Of a DNA stretch of 64,000 bases, positions 46,217 to 57,650 are shown one piece after another. The stretch comes from Terfezia claveryi. Its lineage: Eukaryota > Ascomycota > Pezizomycetes > Pezizales > Pezizaceae. Made by a program: the position numbers and the translations under genes. The DNA is taken from contig WHUX01000038.1 of assembly GCA_015179025.1 (NCBI GenBank), forward strand, positions 124,001 through 188,000. Direction: 5' to 3'. The notes under the pieces were generated by a model that saw nothing but the letters and a program-made list of their open reading frames with translations, ran no database searches and was not told the origin of the DNA. The stretch's first letter is position 1. Every line of letters begins with the position of its first letter.

Positions 46217-48234
46217 ATGCCCCGGCTTTTCTGTCAAGTCTGGAGTGACTCGGATGCCGAATGCTTTCCAGTAACGGTTGACGGAGAAGTTACGGTTGGA
46301 GAGCTCAAAGAACTCATCAAGATAAAGAAGCCAAATGGTTTCAAAGATATCGATCCTCGTCATCTCAAACTTTGGAAATGGAATAAGTCATCCGACGAGG
46401 TCAAGGACTCAGACCTGGATGACTGCAAGGCACTCAATCCAAGAAAGACAATTAGCGACGTTTTCAAGGGCGATATTCTCGTACAAGGACGCACACATAT
46501 CATCATTAAGACTCCTGGGCCTGGTAAGTGAGACTCATTTCCTTCTTGAGTACGCCTATTTGCTAATGTACTGTCGTGGTTAAAGTGACTAGTGCTAGTA
46601 AGTAACACTTATTTACCTTCGAGGAAGCCTTACCCCCCTCTGTCTTTCTTTCCTTCATGGCATGAGGATGCACATCAAAATCCTCATCTCTTGACAAGCA
46701 ATACTAACATGATTTAGTGCGCTATGTTTCTACGCAACCCCTCTCTTATCCTTCCGATTCAGATGAAGGGCCGGACAGTATGGTGATAATATCACCTGAC
46801 CGGATGAAGTTCATCGAACAATATATGATGGACCATCGTTTTGTTCTGATACGCAGCCCACCATATTCAGGCAAAAGCACACTTGGACAATGGATCAGAG
46901 ACAGCCTCATTTCACAGGGTCACAGGGCATATTATATCTCACTTGCTGGTATTCAGGGAGAAGATGCTCTCTTTAACAAAGAACCCTTCCAACGTTTCTG
47001 GCAGACGCGGATCGGGTACACCTGGGATGAAATTTCAGCCAGTGAAGATTCCATGAGCTTGAGCATCATCATCGATGAGGCACAAGTAATCTACGGCAAT
47101 GTTGCTCCTTTTTTTTGGGGTAGGTTGAAAGAATTGATGTCTAACACCAAGAAGAATGCCTTTCTCCGCATCATTCTACTGGCCTCATATGACCCATTTA
47201 TGATCCAACAAATAAGCCCAATCAGTTTCCTTTACACTCTTGGACTGGACGCACTCCGCCTAAGAAGGGATGAATTTAACGAGCTTGTGGAAAGATTTGT
47301 GGAACATCGGCATACCATAGGCAGTCTCAACTTTGAAATCCCGCAATCTGTTCAAGATGCGATTTTTAGCTTAACCGGCGGGCATGCAGGTCTTTGCCGC
47401 ACTACATTAAGATATCTACGCCACAATTATCGTGATGGGCCTGCGGCCATAGTGACTATGTTACGTGACCTTACCTCAGCAGACTTCAAGAGAAACCTAA
47501 CTAAAACTCGCGCATTTCATTGGATTCAGAACTGGAATCCCAGCCCTATAGAAACCGAGCTTCTGCGAAGAATTCTGCTCCTCTGTAATGCCGAGTCATG
47601 CGTTCGTGTGGACCCAATCACTGAACCAGCTACATATAACTTCGTACGATCAGGAATCTTGACGATAGTCGATAATAAATTCCAATTTAGTGCTCCCATC
47701 ATGCGGATGATCTTAATCAATCGGCTGTTTACTGCTCCTGGTGGCACCCTAAGATCAGAATCAATATCATTCCAAGAATTTCTAATCAGAACTATCGAAT
47801 GGATGGATCCATCTATGCTACAAAAATCACTAGGTCTCGGGCAGACGTTCCGGCTTCTGGAGATGGGATGGTATAAGGCAGCAACAACCGCTGTTCCTCG
47901 CCATGCAACAGTCAGTGCAGACGTTGGAGCTATTTTCGGTTCTGTTGGGTATTTGGACTTCTATGTCAACGGGGATTTGAATTGGGGAATTGAGCTGTTG
48001 TGGGAAGGGGATCGTATGAAACAGCATGTCAAAAGGTTTATCGAGGATGGGGCCTATGCTGTAATTCCTCTAAAGGAGTGGGTAATCATCGACTTTCGTC
48101 ACCATTCAAAAGCAGTTCAGGACCCCCGGCCTAACTTCTTATATGCATTATACGAGGACGACTACAATATAATCATATTGAAACAGCTTGGCCATGCGGA
48201 CCAGAAACTTGTTTTAAGGGGTATAGATATATAA
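46217..48234 (+). CDS. Crinkler (CRN)-type protein: ubiquitin-like header, P-loop NTPase, REase-like domain
   Basis: Exons 46217..46523, 46586..46597 (12-nt micro-exon) and 46718..48234 sum to 1836 nt, 611 residues; skipping the micro-exon also keeps frame. Residues 1-104 match the CRN header: MPRLFCQVWSDS, VTVGELKELIKIKKPNGF, IDPRHLKLWKW and a closing ILVQGRTHIIIKTP. Residues about 130-400 form a P-loop NTPase with Walker A SPPYSGKST (about 153-161) and Walker B LSIIIDEAQ (D226, E227). The C-terminal domain has VGYLDFYVNG (D520), WGIELLWEG (E532), QHVKRF (H543) and WVIIDFR, a PD-(D/E)XK nuclease-like pattern. This header-NTPase-nuclease order is known for eukaryotic CRN proteins, which include effectors of oomycetes and some fungi. 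No signal peptide is visible, as is usual in fungal CRNs. Role here (effector, conflict or genome defence) is unknown. Confidence 0.85.
46524..46717 (+). other. Duplicated intron segment flanking a 12-nt micro-exon in the CRN gene
   Basis: Intron 1 (46524-46585) and intron 2 (46598-46717) both begin GTAAGT and share about 32 bp of similar sequence (GTAAGTGAGACTCATTT versus GTAAGTAACACTTATTT, then CCTTC..GAG..GCC). Both have branch points (TTGCTAAT; ATACTAAC) and acceptors (TTAAAG; GATTTAG). The 12 nt between encode V/T/S/A in frame. Confidence 0.65.
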
Positions 48235-50511
48235 CTCTTTTTTCTGTACCCCTCCGTTTCTTATTTTAGAGACAAATGTTTCTAGGTGCTCGATCATGCA
48301 GTTACTGGAATGGGTATTTTGTACGGGCTTGGCAGAAATGGGGGATTTTCGTATATAAGGTTCTTGAGGTTCATAGTTTCCTCATCATCGGTTGTTCTTC
48401 AGAAATCATAATACTTTCTTTGCAGAAGGATAAGAGTGGATCTCTGACGAAGTGCTTGATCGTTGTTCTACTCCTATCGACGTTTTTACTCTTTCAACGC
48501 CCTACTAACCCCCTCTATAGACTCTGTCTCTCCCTCACCCCATTACCTCCCTCACCCCCGTGCTCCATCACCCATCCACCCTTCACCCCGTTCAACCCTT
48601 AACCACCCTCGAGCCCTCCACCCCCTCACCCTCCTCACCTTCACCCACACCCCCCTTTTCCTCACCCAATTCCCCTTTCCTCACTCTACAGACTCGGATA
48701 AGTTTTCCTCAATACCTCGAACAACCCAACGTGGTATTTTATTGAGAAGCATCATATACATCATCAAGCGCTTGTAGTTGGTACCAAGAATGAAATATCT
48801 TCGAATTCCATGGTAGTAGGAATAATCTATGATCTTCTTGAGCTATATCAGGAGGTATCCCATCGTCGTTATACAGTCCCTCGAACGATCTCAGCAGGGC
48901 GACATCAAGTAACCAACGATGATTAGGGGCTTGGAGAGATTTGTCGCGTTGGAGGATAAATGGACGTTGGGCATCGGAGGGGCTGCTAACCAGACTAGGA
49001 ATCTTCAGCAACGGCTTTGGTTTAGTCTGGTTGGCAGCTTTGATGGTACAACCACACAGGTTCATACTCTGGGGCTAGTCTGGTTGGCACAATCCCCCCG
49101 CCAAACGGGGCAGACTATATTAGACGCGAAAGTTACAACCTAATTTAATGCGGGACAGTTGAAAGTTCAGGGTAATAGCAGCATCAACATTCATTGTGAA
49201 TTCAAATCCCTGCAACCAGCATGTAATCTTCAAGTACAACAGCAGCAATACTACTCCTGAAAGCAGATGAATTCTGAACTAGTGCCAATTATGGAAGAAG
49301 ACGATATAAATAAATCAACTCTGCAAAAGTATCATAGCGTGGACTGTAGCTATAGCTATAAAATTGATTGCAGCTTCCTCTAGTGAAGCTGCTAGATGGT
49401 AGAGTCCCCCCCCCAAAAAAAAAGCCAATCGGAAGAGGGGAGGCTGAGGGTACATGCCTTCATGCCTTTCTGTGGGTCCCTGTCCTAATTACCTTTAGCT
49501 AACATAGGCGAATGTGGATATTTTTTATTGAACATTAGAGAGCTCAGTCCGTCTGGCTGAACTACTCGCTATAAAAGCGTAACTTGCAGGTATACACAGT
49601 CGGCTGTCAACTATCCTAATCTAGATGGTCGAGAGACCTGCGAAATCTAGTCTGGTTGGCACTGCGACCCAGTATACAATTAGCCCAGCCCGCATTTTTT
49701 ACCTCTTTACCGAGAAAAACCAATTAATTACTTTGATACATCATATCACCACCTGATTTGAGGGCTGGAACTTTTTGCCTCCTCGGCTATAGGAGCATAA
49801 ACGCCGTTGTTACAAGCTAAATGAACTAAAACTACAGGGTGAAAAAGCACAGTGAGGGAATTGAGGCGGGTTAGTGATGGATAAAGGCTTTTGATGGAGC
49901 GTGGAAAGATTATTCAGATACCTGTAAGTAGTCTTGTCTAAAATCAGTGTGTTACCCTGGACTCCTGTCGTAAGCTCCATAAGGGTTATGTGAGGTATTG
50001 AGTTGCGCAATCTTTCCCAATTATAAGTTCGGTACATATAATTGGTGCCCTGTGTCAACAACAGAATAATAGGAGCTTAGACCCGTGCTTGAGTTCTAAC
50101 TCAAGGTCAGATGACCCCACTTTCCCTATACTCGCCCAATCATGATGCCTAGTCTGATGGGCATGAAATTCCAAATGCGGCAGAATGTATGCCAATATCG
50201 AGCTCTACTATACCTTCTTGGTATAACAGTAACCACTTTACAGGACATGGTAGTCCTGGTTACATATGCTAGTATGCACAGAGTCTGGAGTGACACAACC
50301 CGCAGGATACTTTTCATGAAAATAGTGTTGGTGGGAATGGATAGGGATATGTCTAGAAGGCGAATTTTACTACGGGGTGAAATGCTCTGGCAAATACTTA
50401 GATACGCTCCACCCGAATGATTAAAATCTCTTTCTCCCTCCCTCCCTCCTTTCCCTCTCCTTTCCCTTACCTTCCTCTCTCCCGCATCTCACCCTCACCT
50501 CCATCCCCGTC
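48235..50511. other. Intergenic stretch with inverted copies of the AGTCTGGTTGGCA motif
   Basis: CTAACCAGACTA (48986) faces TAGTCTGGTTGGCA (49023) across a short spacer; further copies at 49076 and 49648; TTCAGGGTAA at 49166. A C/T-rich tract covers 48530-48680. No gene recognised. Confidence 0.5.
48984..49038. repeat. Short inverted repeat made of two dispersed-motif copies
   Basis: GCTAACCAGACTA and TAGTCTGGTTGGCAGC face each other with about 25 bp between, giving a potential hairpin with a 12-14 bp arm. A third direct copy follows at 49076-49090. Confidence 0.75.
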
Positions 50512-52014
50512 CTATATCCTCCCGCCCGTAAACTCCCTTCCCTCCTCTCTATGTCTGTCACTCGGACTCACATACCCACCGGGCCACTGCCTCCTAAACC
50601 TCACACTCTCGTTGCTCATTAGGGTAGGCACTCCTGCACTCACTCCCCCGTCCACTCCCTCATCAACCCCTCCACCCCCAGTAAATTTATCCCAGAACTC
50701 AGCTGGAAGGGATAAGAACTTCTGCTTATTCTTCCATCGGGTCTGGGTTTCACACCAGGTAGCTAGGTCTTTATCGTCCTCACCCTGTAGTTGGCTAAGG
50801 GGGCGTGAGTATCCGCCCTTCTCGTTGGGGATGAAGGATGATGAGGTCGGAGGTGGTGGAACAGGTGAGGTGATTTTTGTGATTAGATATGCCGTCGATG
50901 CTTCTGCAATTCCGTAGACGAGGACGCCTACTAGAGGAACTTTGACGAGGAGCATCCACCCCACTCCAAACCCCAGTAATAATCCCTCTCGATCCCGGAA
51001 CCAACGACGTTTTTGCTCAGCTGTGAATGGTAATCTAGAGAAATATGGCTCAAGAAGATCACGGACTAACGACCTCGAAGAAAAGTATGTCTGGAGGATC
51101 CTAACCGTCAATGACTTCGAGAATATGAAAAGCGAGCAAAACGCAAATATCCCTGCTGGCAGAGGTCCAGTGAAAGAGTTTAGGGAATATATCGACGATG
51201 CAGGAAGCACTAATGGGCCAATATAAGGTATAAAGGTAGCTAAATAGACACCTAAGGAAATCAAGGCCTTTTTGGCACTCCGTAGTAAAAATGACTTAAG
51301 TGGGGAATTCTTTTTCAGCGTCTTAGGCTTCAACGCATCTTTCTCATTTACCACCCTCGGCGGTAAAGCATTTTTGTGTGGTTCATAAAGCCTTAATGTA
51401 GGATAGTACAGCCTATTCTGCAGTTCCTTCGGCACCGCCATCTCAGGATGGTTAACACTCGCGGGCAGATGTTTTGCGAGATATGTCTTATCCACCCAAG
51501 CTAGAGAGAGCATGAATATACTATCTAGTGTGGGGTTGAGGTATCTCATTAAAGACATGAGAAAAAGTGGGATCTGGAGCACGGAGTTTTCGAGGAAGGA
51601 GAGACTGGCGAGGAGGGGTTGGAGGGAGTTGGTTATGGAAAGAGGAAGGATGAAGGAGAGAAGAAAGAGGGTGAAGCGGAGGATGACGATCTATGGTGTT
51701 TGGGATTAGCTGCATCCATCTTGTGGGGAACCTACGGGGAAGGGCATACAGGCGCTGAAATAAGAAGTCTAATAAACAACCCAATAACCACGGCTTTCAA
51801 GGCCTGGCTGTAATGTGCTGATTTGAAGAGCTCGGGGTTCTGGAGGGCTCGGTGGGCTACATTGACGAGTTAGAAACGGCTCTAATTTATCCTCTCATCA
51901 TACACATCCATCCCTCTTCACTCGCCCCTGAAGGAAGCACATCAGTGCAAACTCACCCCCAACAAGCGTAAGCTGGGCCCCGCGTAATATTGCATTTGGA
52001 TCGAAATTCGACAT
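50512..52014 (-). CDS. usgS: Transmembrane protein UsgS-like
   Basis: Exons 51957..52014, 51750..51856 and 50512..51690 give 448 codons, 447 residues. The start MSNFDPNAILRGAQLTLVG followed by AHRALQNPELFKSAHYSQAL matches the conserved N-terminus of Pezizomycotina UsgS. Intron phases (1, 0), donors GTGAGT and GTATGC, and branch points CTAAC and CTAAT support the joins. Several membrane segments are clear: VVIGLFIRLLISAPIV, LRFTLFLLSFILPLSI, LQIPLFLMSLMRYL, a YLATFIPYIGPLVLPASSIY stretch and GWMLLVKVPLVGVLVYGI. The tail is disordered and acidic, with a CETQTRWKNKQKFLSLPAEFW patch split about its middle. No enzymatic motif; the molecular role of the family is not established to my knowledge. 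Confidence 0.85.
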
Positions 52015-52686
52015 CTTGCCGTATAAGTAGATATCAATACCAACCCATTCAGCTTAGTCGGTAGGTAGAGTGACACGAGATCAATGAAGCAACTGAATTA
52101 AAAGGAGATAGTCGACTAGATTTATCTTAGAATCTGTTGTCCCTGTCCGTTCCGTTGTTCTGGCTAGATCTATCATATGCGGGCTGGTTGGTTTACTGTC
52201 GCAATAAAGTACGTCATCCCATACAAGAGCCAGCGTTGCATGTGCAAGCATCAGTTTTGTATTCATCATGTTAAAACCGTAACTAATTGTGAACGTACAA
52301 TATAACTATCGGGTGTCTAGGCAAACCTGGCACACAGTGATCACGTTTTGTCCTAGCGGTTACACTCTCCAACACTAATTTGCGTTTAGTTACAAAATTA
52401 ATTGTGAATTCTCACTGCAAAGCAGCCAAACAAATCCGAACGCAAGAAACGAAAGCAAAAGAAATGTCTAGACGACCTCCCCAACCCATCATCAGCCTCC
52501 TCAAAAACATCAACACTATCATGGTCAAAAGCCATCGGAAACAGACTAAGATGAGTAACAAAACAAATCCTGATCCCGAAGAGAAGATGTAGATGTAGAG
52601 GAACAAAAGAACAAAACCGGATGTAGCATCCAATCTCCCGACATTAGTTTTTCCGAAGTAAATCAAATAAATCATTCCATATGCAC
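52015..52686. other. Intergenic, usgS promoter side and TAF12 3' flank
   Basis: Lies between the start of usgS and the stop of TAF12, both on minus, so the promoter side of usgS. A/C-rich low-complexity DNA at 52420-52620. No gene recognised. Confidence 0.4.
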
Positions 52687-55039
52687 TTAGTCCCCTCCCT
52701 TCAAGTTCGTTTGATTCAATGCCTTGCCCGCGGCCAAAGCGTTCATCTTCTGCACATAACCTTGTGCAGGGGCAAACTTCCTCACTGTCCTAATCTCATC
52801 CGCAGCATATCCAGGAACTCTGATATTCCAGTTCCTCTCCAGGATGATCTGCATATCTTTGATATCCAAGGTGTCTGACCCCCTCAACTTGGCCATCTTA
52901 CACGCATATGTAACAACGGTATCAATGAATTCGTCAACAAGTTCGAGTACAGACTTCACAATTTTTATATTAGTCGAAAGGAGCACCAAGCCTTAAACTC
53001 TGGACAGCTTTTACTCACCTCTTCAACCTCGGGGTCGAGTTTCTCGTCAGGGTCAATCTGTTTGACTAGCTCCTCCAACTTGCGTTTCGACAAAAGCCCC
53101 ATTCCACCTTCATCAAACTCAAATGCTGGATTCTTAACCAGAGCAGGCGTGCCCATTACGTGGCTCCCAGCAGTGTTCGCTCCCCCTGACAAAGTAGGCC
53201 TGGTTTGGATTGGCACAGGGCCTTTTGGCTCGATATTAAGGGTCCTTGGGATGGGCATGCTGCTTGCAATGTTCCGATCTGACAGTTGTGGTATTTGCTG
53301 TTGAGGGGGGGGCGATGGTGCAGATGCACCTGCCATACGGGGTGGCACCTGTTGTTGCTGCCCTGATTGGGTTGGTAACTGTTGACCCTGTTGTGGCATA
53401 ACTGGGGCTTGACCTTGAACTGAAGGTGCAACAGGGGTTGCAGAGCCGGGGCGGGGTGGTACTGAGGCATCTCTGACCTGTTGCTGTGCAGCAGGTGTCG
53501 CTGGAGTTGCAGGAGCAGGGGACTGTCGAACAGTTTGAGGTCCTCCAGGGACCTGTTGCACTGGAACAGGTATTTGCCTAGCTATCTGTTGCTGCTGTGT
53601 CTGTTGTCCTTGCTGAATCCCCTGTTGTGATAGCTGGGGGGACATTGCCGGGGACTGGTGCATAGGAGTCTGAGCTGTAGGAGACATCGATGGACGTACA
53701 AGAGGCTGTTGTTGTCGGTTTGCTACAGCAACGCTTGAATGTTGACTTGCGTTTGGCGCCTGGTTTGTTTGTTGTGGTGCAGTAGGGCGTTGCTGTGGGG
53801 GAGGATGTTGTTGCACACCCTGTGGAACCTGCTGCTGGGCTTGCTGCTGTTGAGGTACTTGTTGCAAGGTCTGCTCGAACCAGGAATCCATATTAGCACT
53901 CATAGCGTGCAGAACTTGGAGGATTAAAGGAGAACAGGGAACAGTCTGGTGCGGCCTCGGGGTGTACAATCGGTCTCGGTACACAATTATGCCAAGCACC
54001 AGGTGCTCTATACACCTGGTGCGCGCGAGAGCACTGTAGCAATCCTCCACCCTCAACGGATAGCGAGTGACTAATCAACACGATAATAGGCAAAACTCTA
54101 ATGGTGGGGGTGAAGGGGTAGGATTACGGCGAGATATAAGCGCAGTAGAACGTTAGAAAACGCAGCAGACAATGTATGAAGGTGAAATATACGAGAAGGG
54201 CGAATTACCTGTCCTTGTTGCGTCTGCGCCTGCTGTTGACTCCCAACAATCTGTTGCTGTCCCTGCTGCTCCACGCCCATCGAAGACGACTGCTGCTGCA
54301 TCTGAACTGCGCCAGCCCCGCCCTGCTGCTGCCCGCCGCTCGCACCACCGGTTCCAGCACCACCGGCTGGTGGTCGGCTCTGTTGCTGAATAGTAGGATT
54401 CTGAACGACATGTCCTGAATTCTTTGCTGCCGTGCACCAATTCTCAATCTGTTTGTACTGCTTTAGAAGTTCACTCATAGTTGTCTTCATTTGTACTACT
54501 TGAGGGCTTTCCTGCGTTTGGCCCGCTTGTATCGATTGGTTCATTTGCTGAGAATGGATTTGGAGCTCGTCCCTGATCTGTTTCATTTTCTGCTGGCCTT
54601 GGGCATACCTCGTGGTTAAATTGAGTCTCCAGTTGTGCAATCTTTGTGGGTCGGCATTAGGCGGGGGCTGGAATTGAGCTGGACTAGAAACCGAGTGACC
54701 CATACCTGGCCGCCCTTGTACGGTTACTTGAGCATCTGAGCCTTGTGCTGCTCGTTGTATGTACTGCATCATTGCTGTCAACGACCTCTGCGCTTGCTTT
54801 GCCTGGGGGGACTCCGGCCCATATCGTTCGATGATAGTTTTCATGGAGTTGATATACTTCTGTCGATCCTCTTCCGTCATCGGCACTGGCATCCTCCGCT
54901 GCTGCGGCTGTTTCCCTGGCTGGCCTTGTACATTCTGCTGCGGCGCGTTTTGCTGCTGCCCTTGTCCTTGCCCTTGGAACATCATCTGCTGGGGCTGTTG
55001 GATATTCTGTCCTTGCTGCCCTTGGTTCGGGTTGAACAT
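52687..55039 (-). CDS. TAF12: TFIID/SAGA subunit TAF12
   Basis: The C-terminal histone fold is unmistakable: SVLELVDEFIDTVVTYACKM, KLRGSDTLDIKDMQIILERNWNIRVPGY split over two helices, then RTVRKFAPAQGY. It heterodimerises with TAF4 in TFIID and with ADA1 in SAGA. Exons: 54209..55039 (from ATG, MFNPNQGQQGQN), a middle exon ending at 53019, and 52687..52953. The last join is sound (EE|SVLEL, donor GTGAGT, acceptor GTGAAG). The join from 54209 (CAG|GTAATT) to the middle exon is less sure: GCACCAG before the ACTGTTCCC codons near 53947 is in phase, but others exist. The N-terminal and middle parts are Q-rich, with a conserved PMTEEDRQKYINSMKTIIER region, and SKRKLEELVKQIDPDEKLDP before the fold. 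The frame remains open upstream of the ATG, so a longer N-terminus is possible. Confidence 0.88.
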
Positions 55040-55855
55040 AGCTGGTACCGCAATCGGAGGTTCCAGCCACCTTCCGTAGTTCTGCTTGTGTAGAAGTAGT
55101 TGTTGCTGCGGAAGAGACTGCCCCGATATATGTGGGGGATTTTTCGCTTTGTTTTGTTAGAACACCCTGAGAATCGTTGTTGTGATTTGAAGATTGGCCG
55201 TGTCCTTTAAACCGTTGTTGGATGGATATACGATGGATATTCCTCCGCTCAGCTAAACTGAGGTAAGCTTTCGTTCGTTGAGTTAGCCGCAATAACCCCT
55301 GTTCTGTGCTATGCAGCTCGATGGGATCGCAAGGTGGAGGACGCTGCAAGGTCAGTAAAGGTGAGTTGTGGGTCACAATGATAATTACTGAGAGCTTGTG
55401 GGCAAGCGGCGTTGGAATTTTTCGATTTAATACACGTACGTAAATTTTTTATTTTGTAGAGAGAAAAGTTTACAGAGGGAGCAGGAGCATCCAGATCTTC
55501 TTATGCCTGAACATTGACTGCGGTGTGAAAATAATCCTGACAGTTTCGCCTTAGATGAGTGTTCGAGGGAGGAGAGGATTTTGGGAGCTATGTACGGCGT
55601 TTTGGAAAATTCAAATCTCGTGGTGTAAGGACCGAAAGGCTACCGTACTGGAACTGAGGCCCCAACCTTTGTCCTTCAGACAAGTAGTTCCTCTACCTAC
55701 ACGTGATTTCAGGATACAAGAAAAGAAACTTAATTTCTAGCTTTCTGTATAGCAATAATATCAGAAGAAGCATCAGAGTAGAAATTGCTCGATGGTATAG
55801 GCTTATAAATAACGCCACGGCCTCAAGTAAACTGACCTTCCCAGTTATCCTTGCC
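55040..55855. other. TAF12 5' flank with an overlapping out-of-frame ORF
   Basis: On minus, a second frame is open from an ATG at 55376 through the TAF12 start to 54684. Its first half (for example IELHSTEQGLLRLTQRTKAY) looks more protein-like than random DNA, but the second half overlaps TAF12 out of frame. It may be an upstream ORF, part of an alternative 5' exon, or chance. Otherwise nothing is recognised before the UGDH stop at 55856. Confidence 0.35.
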
Positions 55856-57650
55856 CTATTCAAACTCTGGATTTCTAAGGCTCTCTCCTGGCCTCCCAAT
55901 GGTTTCCACCTTGAAACCAATTCTCTTCAGCCTCTTCTCGTTGAGGATCAATCTCCCGTCAAAGATGAAAGCGGGCTTGTTCATTCCGTCATAAATCTGC
56001 TCATAATCAAGACGGGTATCCTTAAATTCCTCCCATTCTGTGCAGATCACTACGGCATCTGCCTTCTCCGCTGCCTGGTACGCGCTGGCCGCAATGCTGA
56101 CTTGTTTCTGCAGCGCTGGTAGGTCGTCAACGATACCCGGCTCGCAAAGATCCATCCAAATTTGAGATTCCTCAACCTTGGGGTCGTAGATCGATACAAG
56201 GGCCTTCTCTGCGCGGAAATATTTGACAAGTGTAATCGCTGGAGACTCTCTGGTATCCCCGGTATCCTTCTTGAATGCAAATCCAAAAATAGCAATCTTC
56301 TTGCCAGTAAGGGTATTGAACAAAGAAGAGATGATGCGATTTGTAAAGCGGCGTTTTTGGTACTCGTTCATATCAACGACCTGCAGTGTGTCAACGATGA
56401 CCGGCAAATCTACTGCTAGAGGAAGGGATTATACTTGACGCCAGTATTGGGCAACTTCTGGTAGATGCAAGCTCTCACTTAGATATACCAAGTTCAATAT
56501 ATCCTTCTGGAAGCAGCTGCCACCAAAACCAACACTTGCTTTGAGGAACTTAGGTCCAATCCTGCTGTCTAATCCACAGGCATAACTGACTTCGTCTATA
56601 TCAGCCCCGGTGGCTTCACATATAGCACTTAGGGCATTAATGCTAGAAATTCTCTGAGCCAAGAGGGCGTTTGCTGCAAGTTTTGACAGTTCAGATGACC
56701 ACACGTTCATGGTAATAATTTGTCCTCGTGGGACCCAGGAGGCGTAGATATCCGCGAGAGAGGCGGCCGCTGCCCGACCCTCTTCGGTATCCAAGGAACC
56801 AATCAAGACACGATCTGGCTTGATGAGATCGGAGATGGCTGTTCCTTCCGCAAGAAATTCGGGGTTGGACAGGATATCGAAGCGAACTCCGTGTTTTGCA
56901 TTCGCTTCAAGCTATGTTTGTCAGTGAGAAAACCGAAGTAAATTTTACGGAGTATGTCTTACAATAACACGCATGCTCTGTGCCGTTCGGCAAGGTACTG
57001 TACTCTTCTCGACGACGATTTTGTCACTGGTAGCCAACCCAGCAATCTGTCTAGTAGCAGCCTCAACATATCCTAGGTCTGCTGCATAACCAGCACCAAT
57101 ACCAGTATACTTCGTAGGAGTATTAACTGATACAAAGATGAGGTCCGCCTCAATAATTGCCTTGTCAACCCCTGTCGAGAAGAACAAGTTACGCCCTCGG
57201 CTTTCCTTAACAACCTCATCGAGACCAGGCTCGTAAATTGGGAGTTCATCCGAGTTCCAAGACTCAATTCTTTGCGCATTAAGGTCGACAATCGTAACCT
57301 GGACATTGGGATTCTTCATGGCAATAACGGCGCAAGTAGGGCCACCTATGATGGTATTAGCACACTGGGTGCCGCTAGTAAAAGCGGGGGCCCAATTTCC
57401 AACAAGTTCGAGATGTCCTTCCGTAGATGAAAATACAACGGGGAATGGAGAAAGGGCTTTGCAACTTACCAACGTATCCTGCTCCAATACAACATATTTT
57501 TTGAATCTTCTTGTGGGGTATATTGATGGCTTCGAATGGCCTGCTCAGCCGTTTCTCCGCAGGCGTAACAGCACCATCCCTTGGTACTTGTGGGGCGCCT
57601 AGTGTTGGTCGTGCGAGATGAGCCGCAATGGGAAAAACAATCTTATCCAT
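55856..57650 (-). CDS. UDP-glucose 6-dehydrogenase
   Basis: Exons 57470..57650, 56963..57345, 56435..56911 and 55856..56380 sum to 1566 nt, 521 residues; all joins keep phase. Cytosolic enzyme making UDP-glucuronate from UDP-glucose with two NAD+, feeding glucuronate and xylose into wall and capsule polymers. The Rossmann motif [18 protein letters not shown] is split by intron 1. Following are [50 protein letters not shown], the catalytic-Cys motif [32 protein letters not shown] across intron 3, and [18 protein letters not shown] for the C-terminal UDP-binding domain. About 60 residues precede the Rossmann motif, a modest N-terminal extension. Divergent from the PIP5K gene. Confidence 0.96.
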
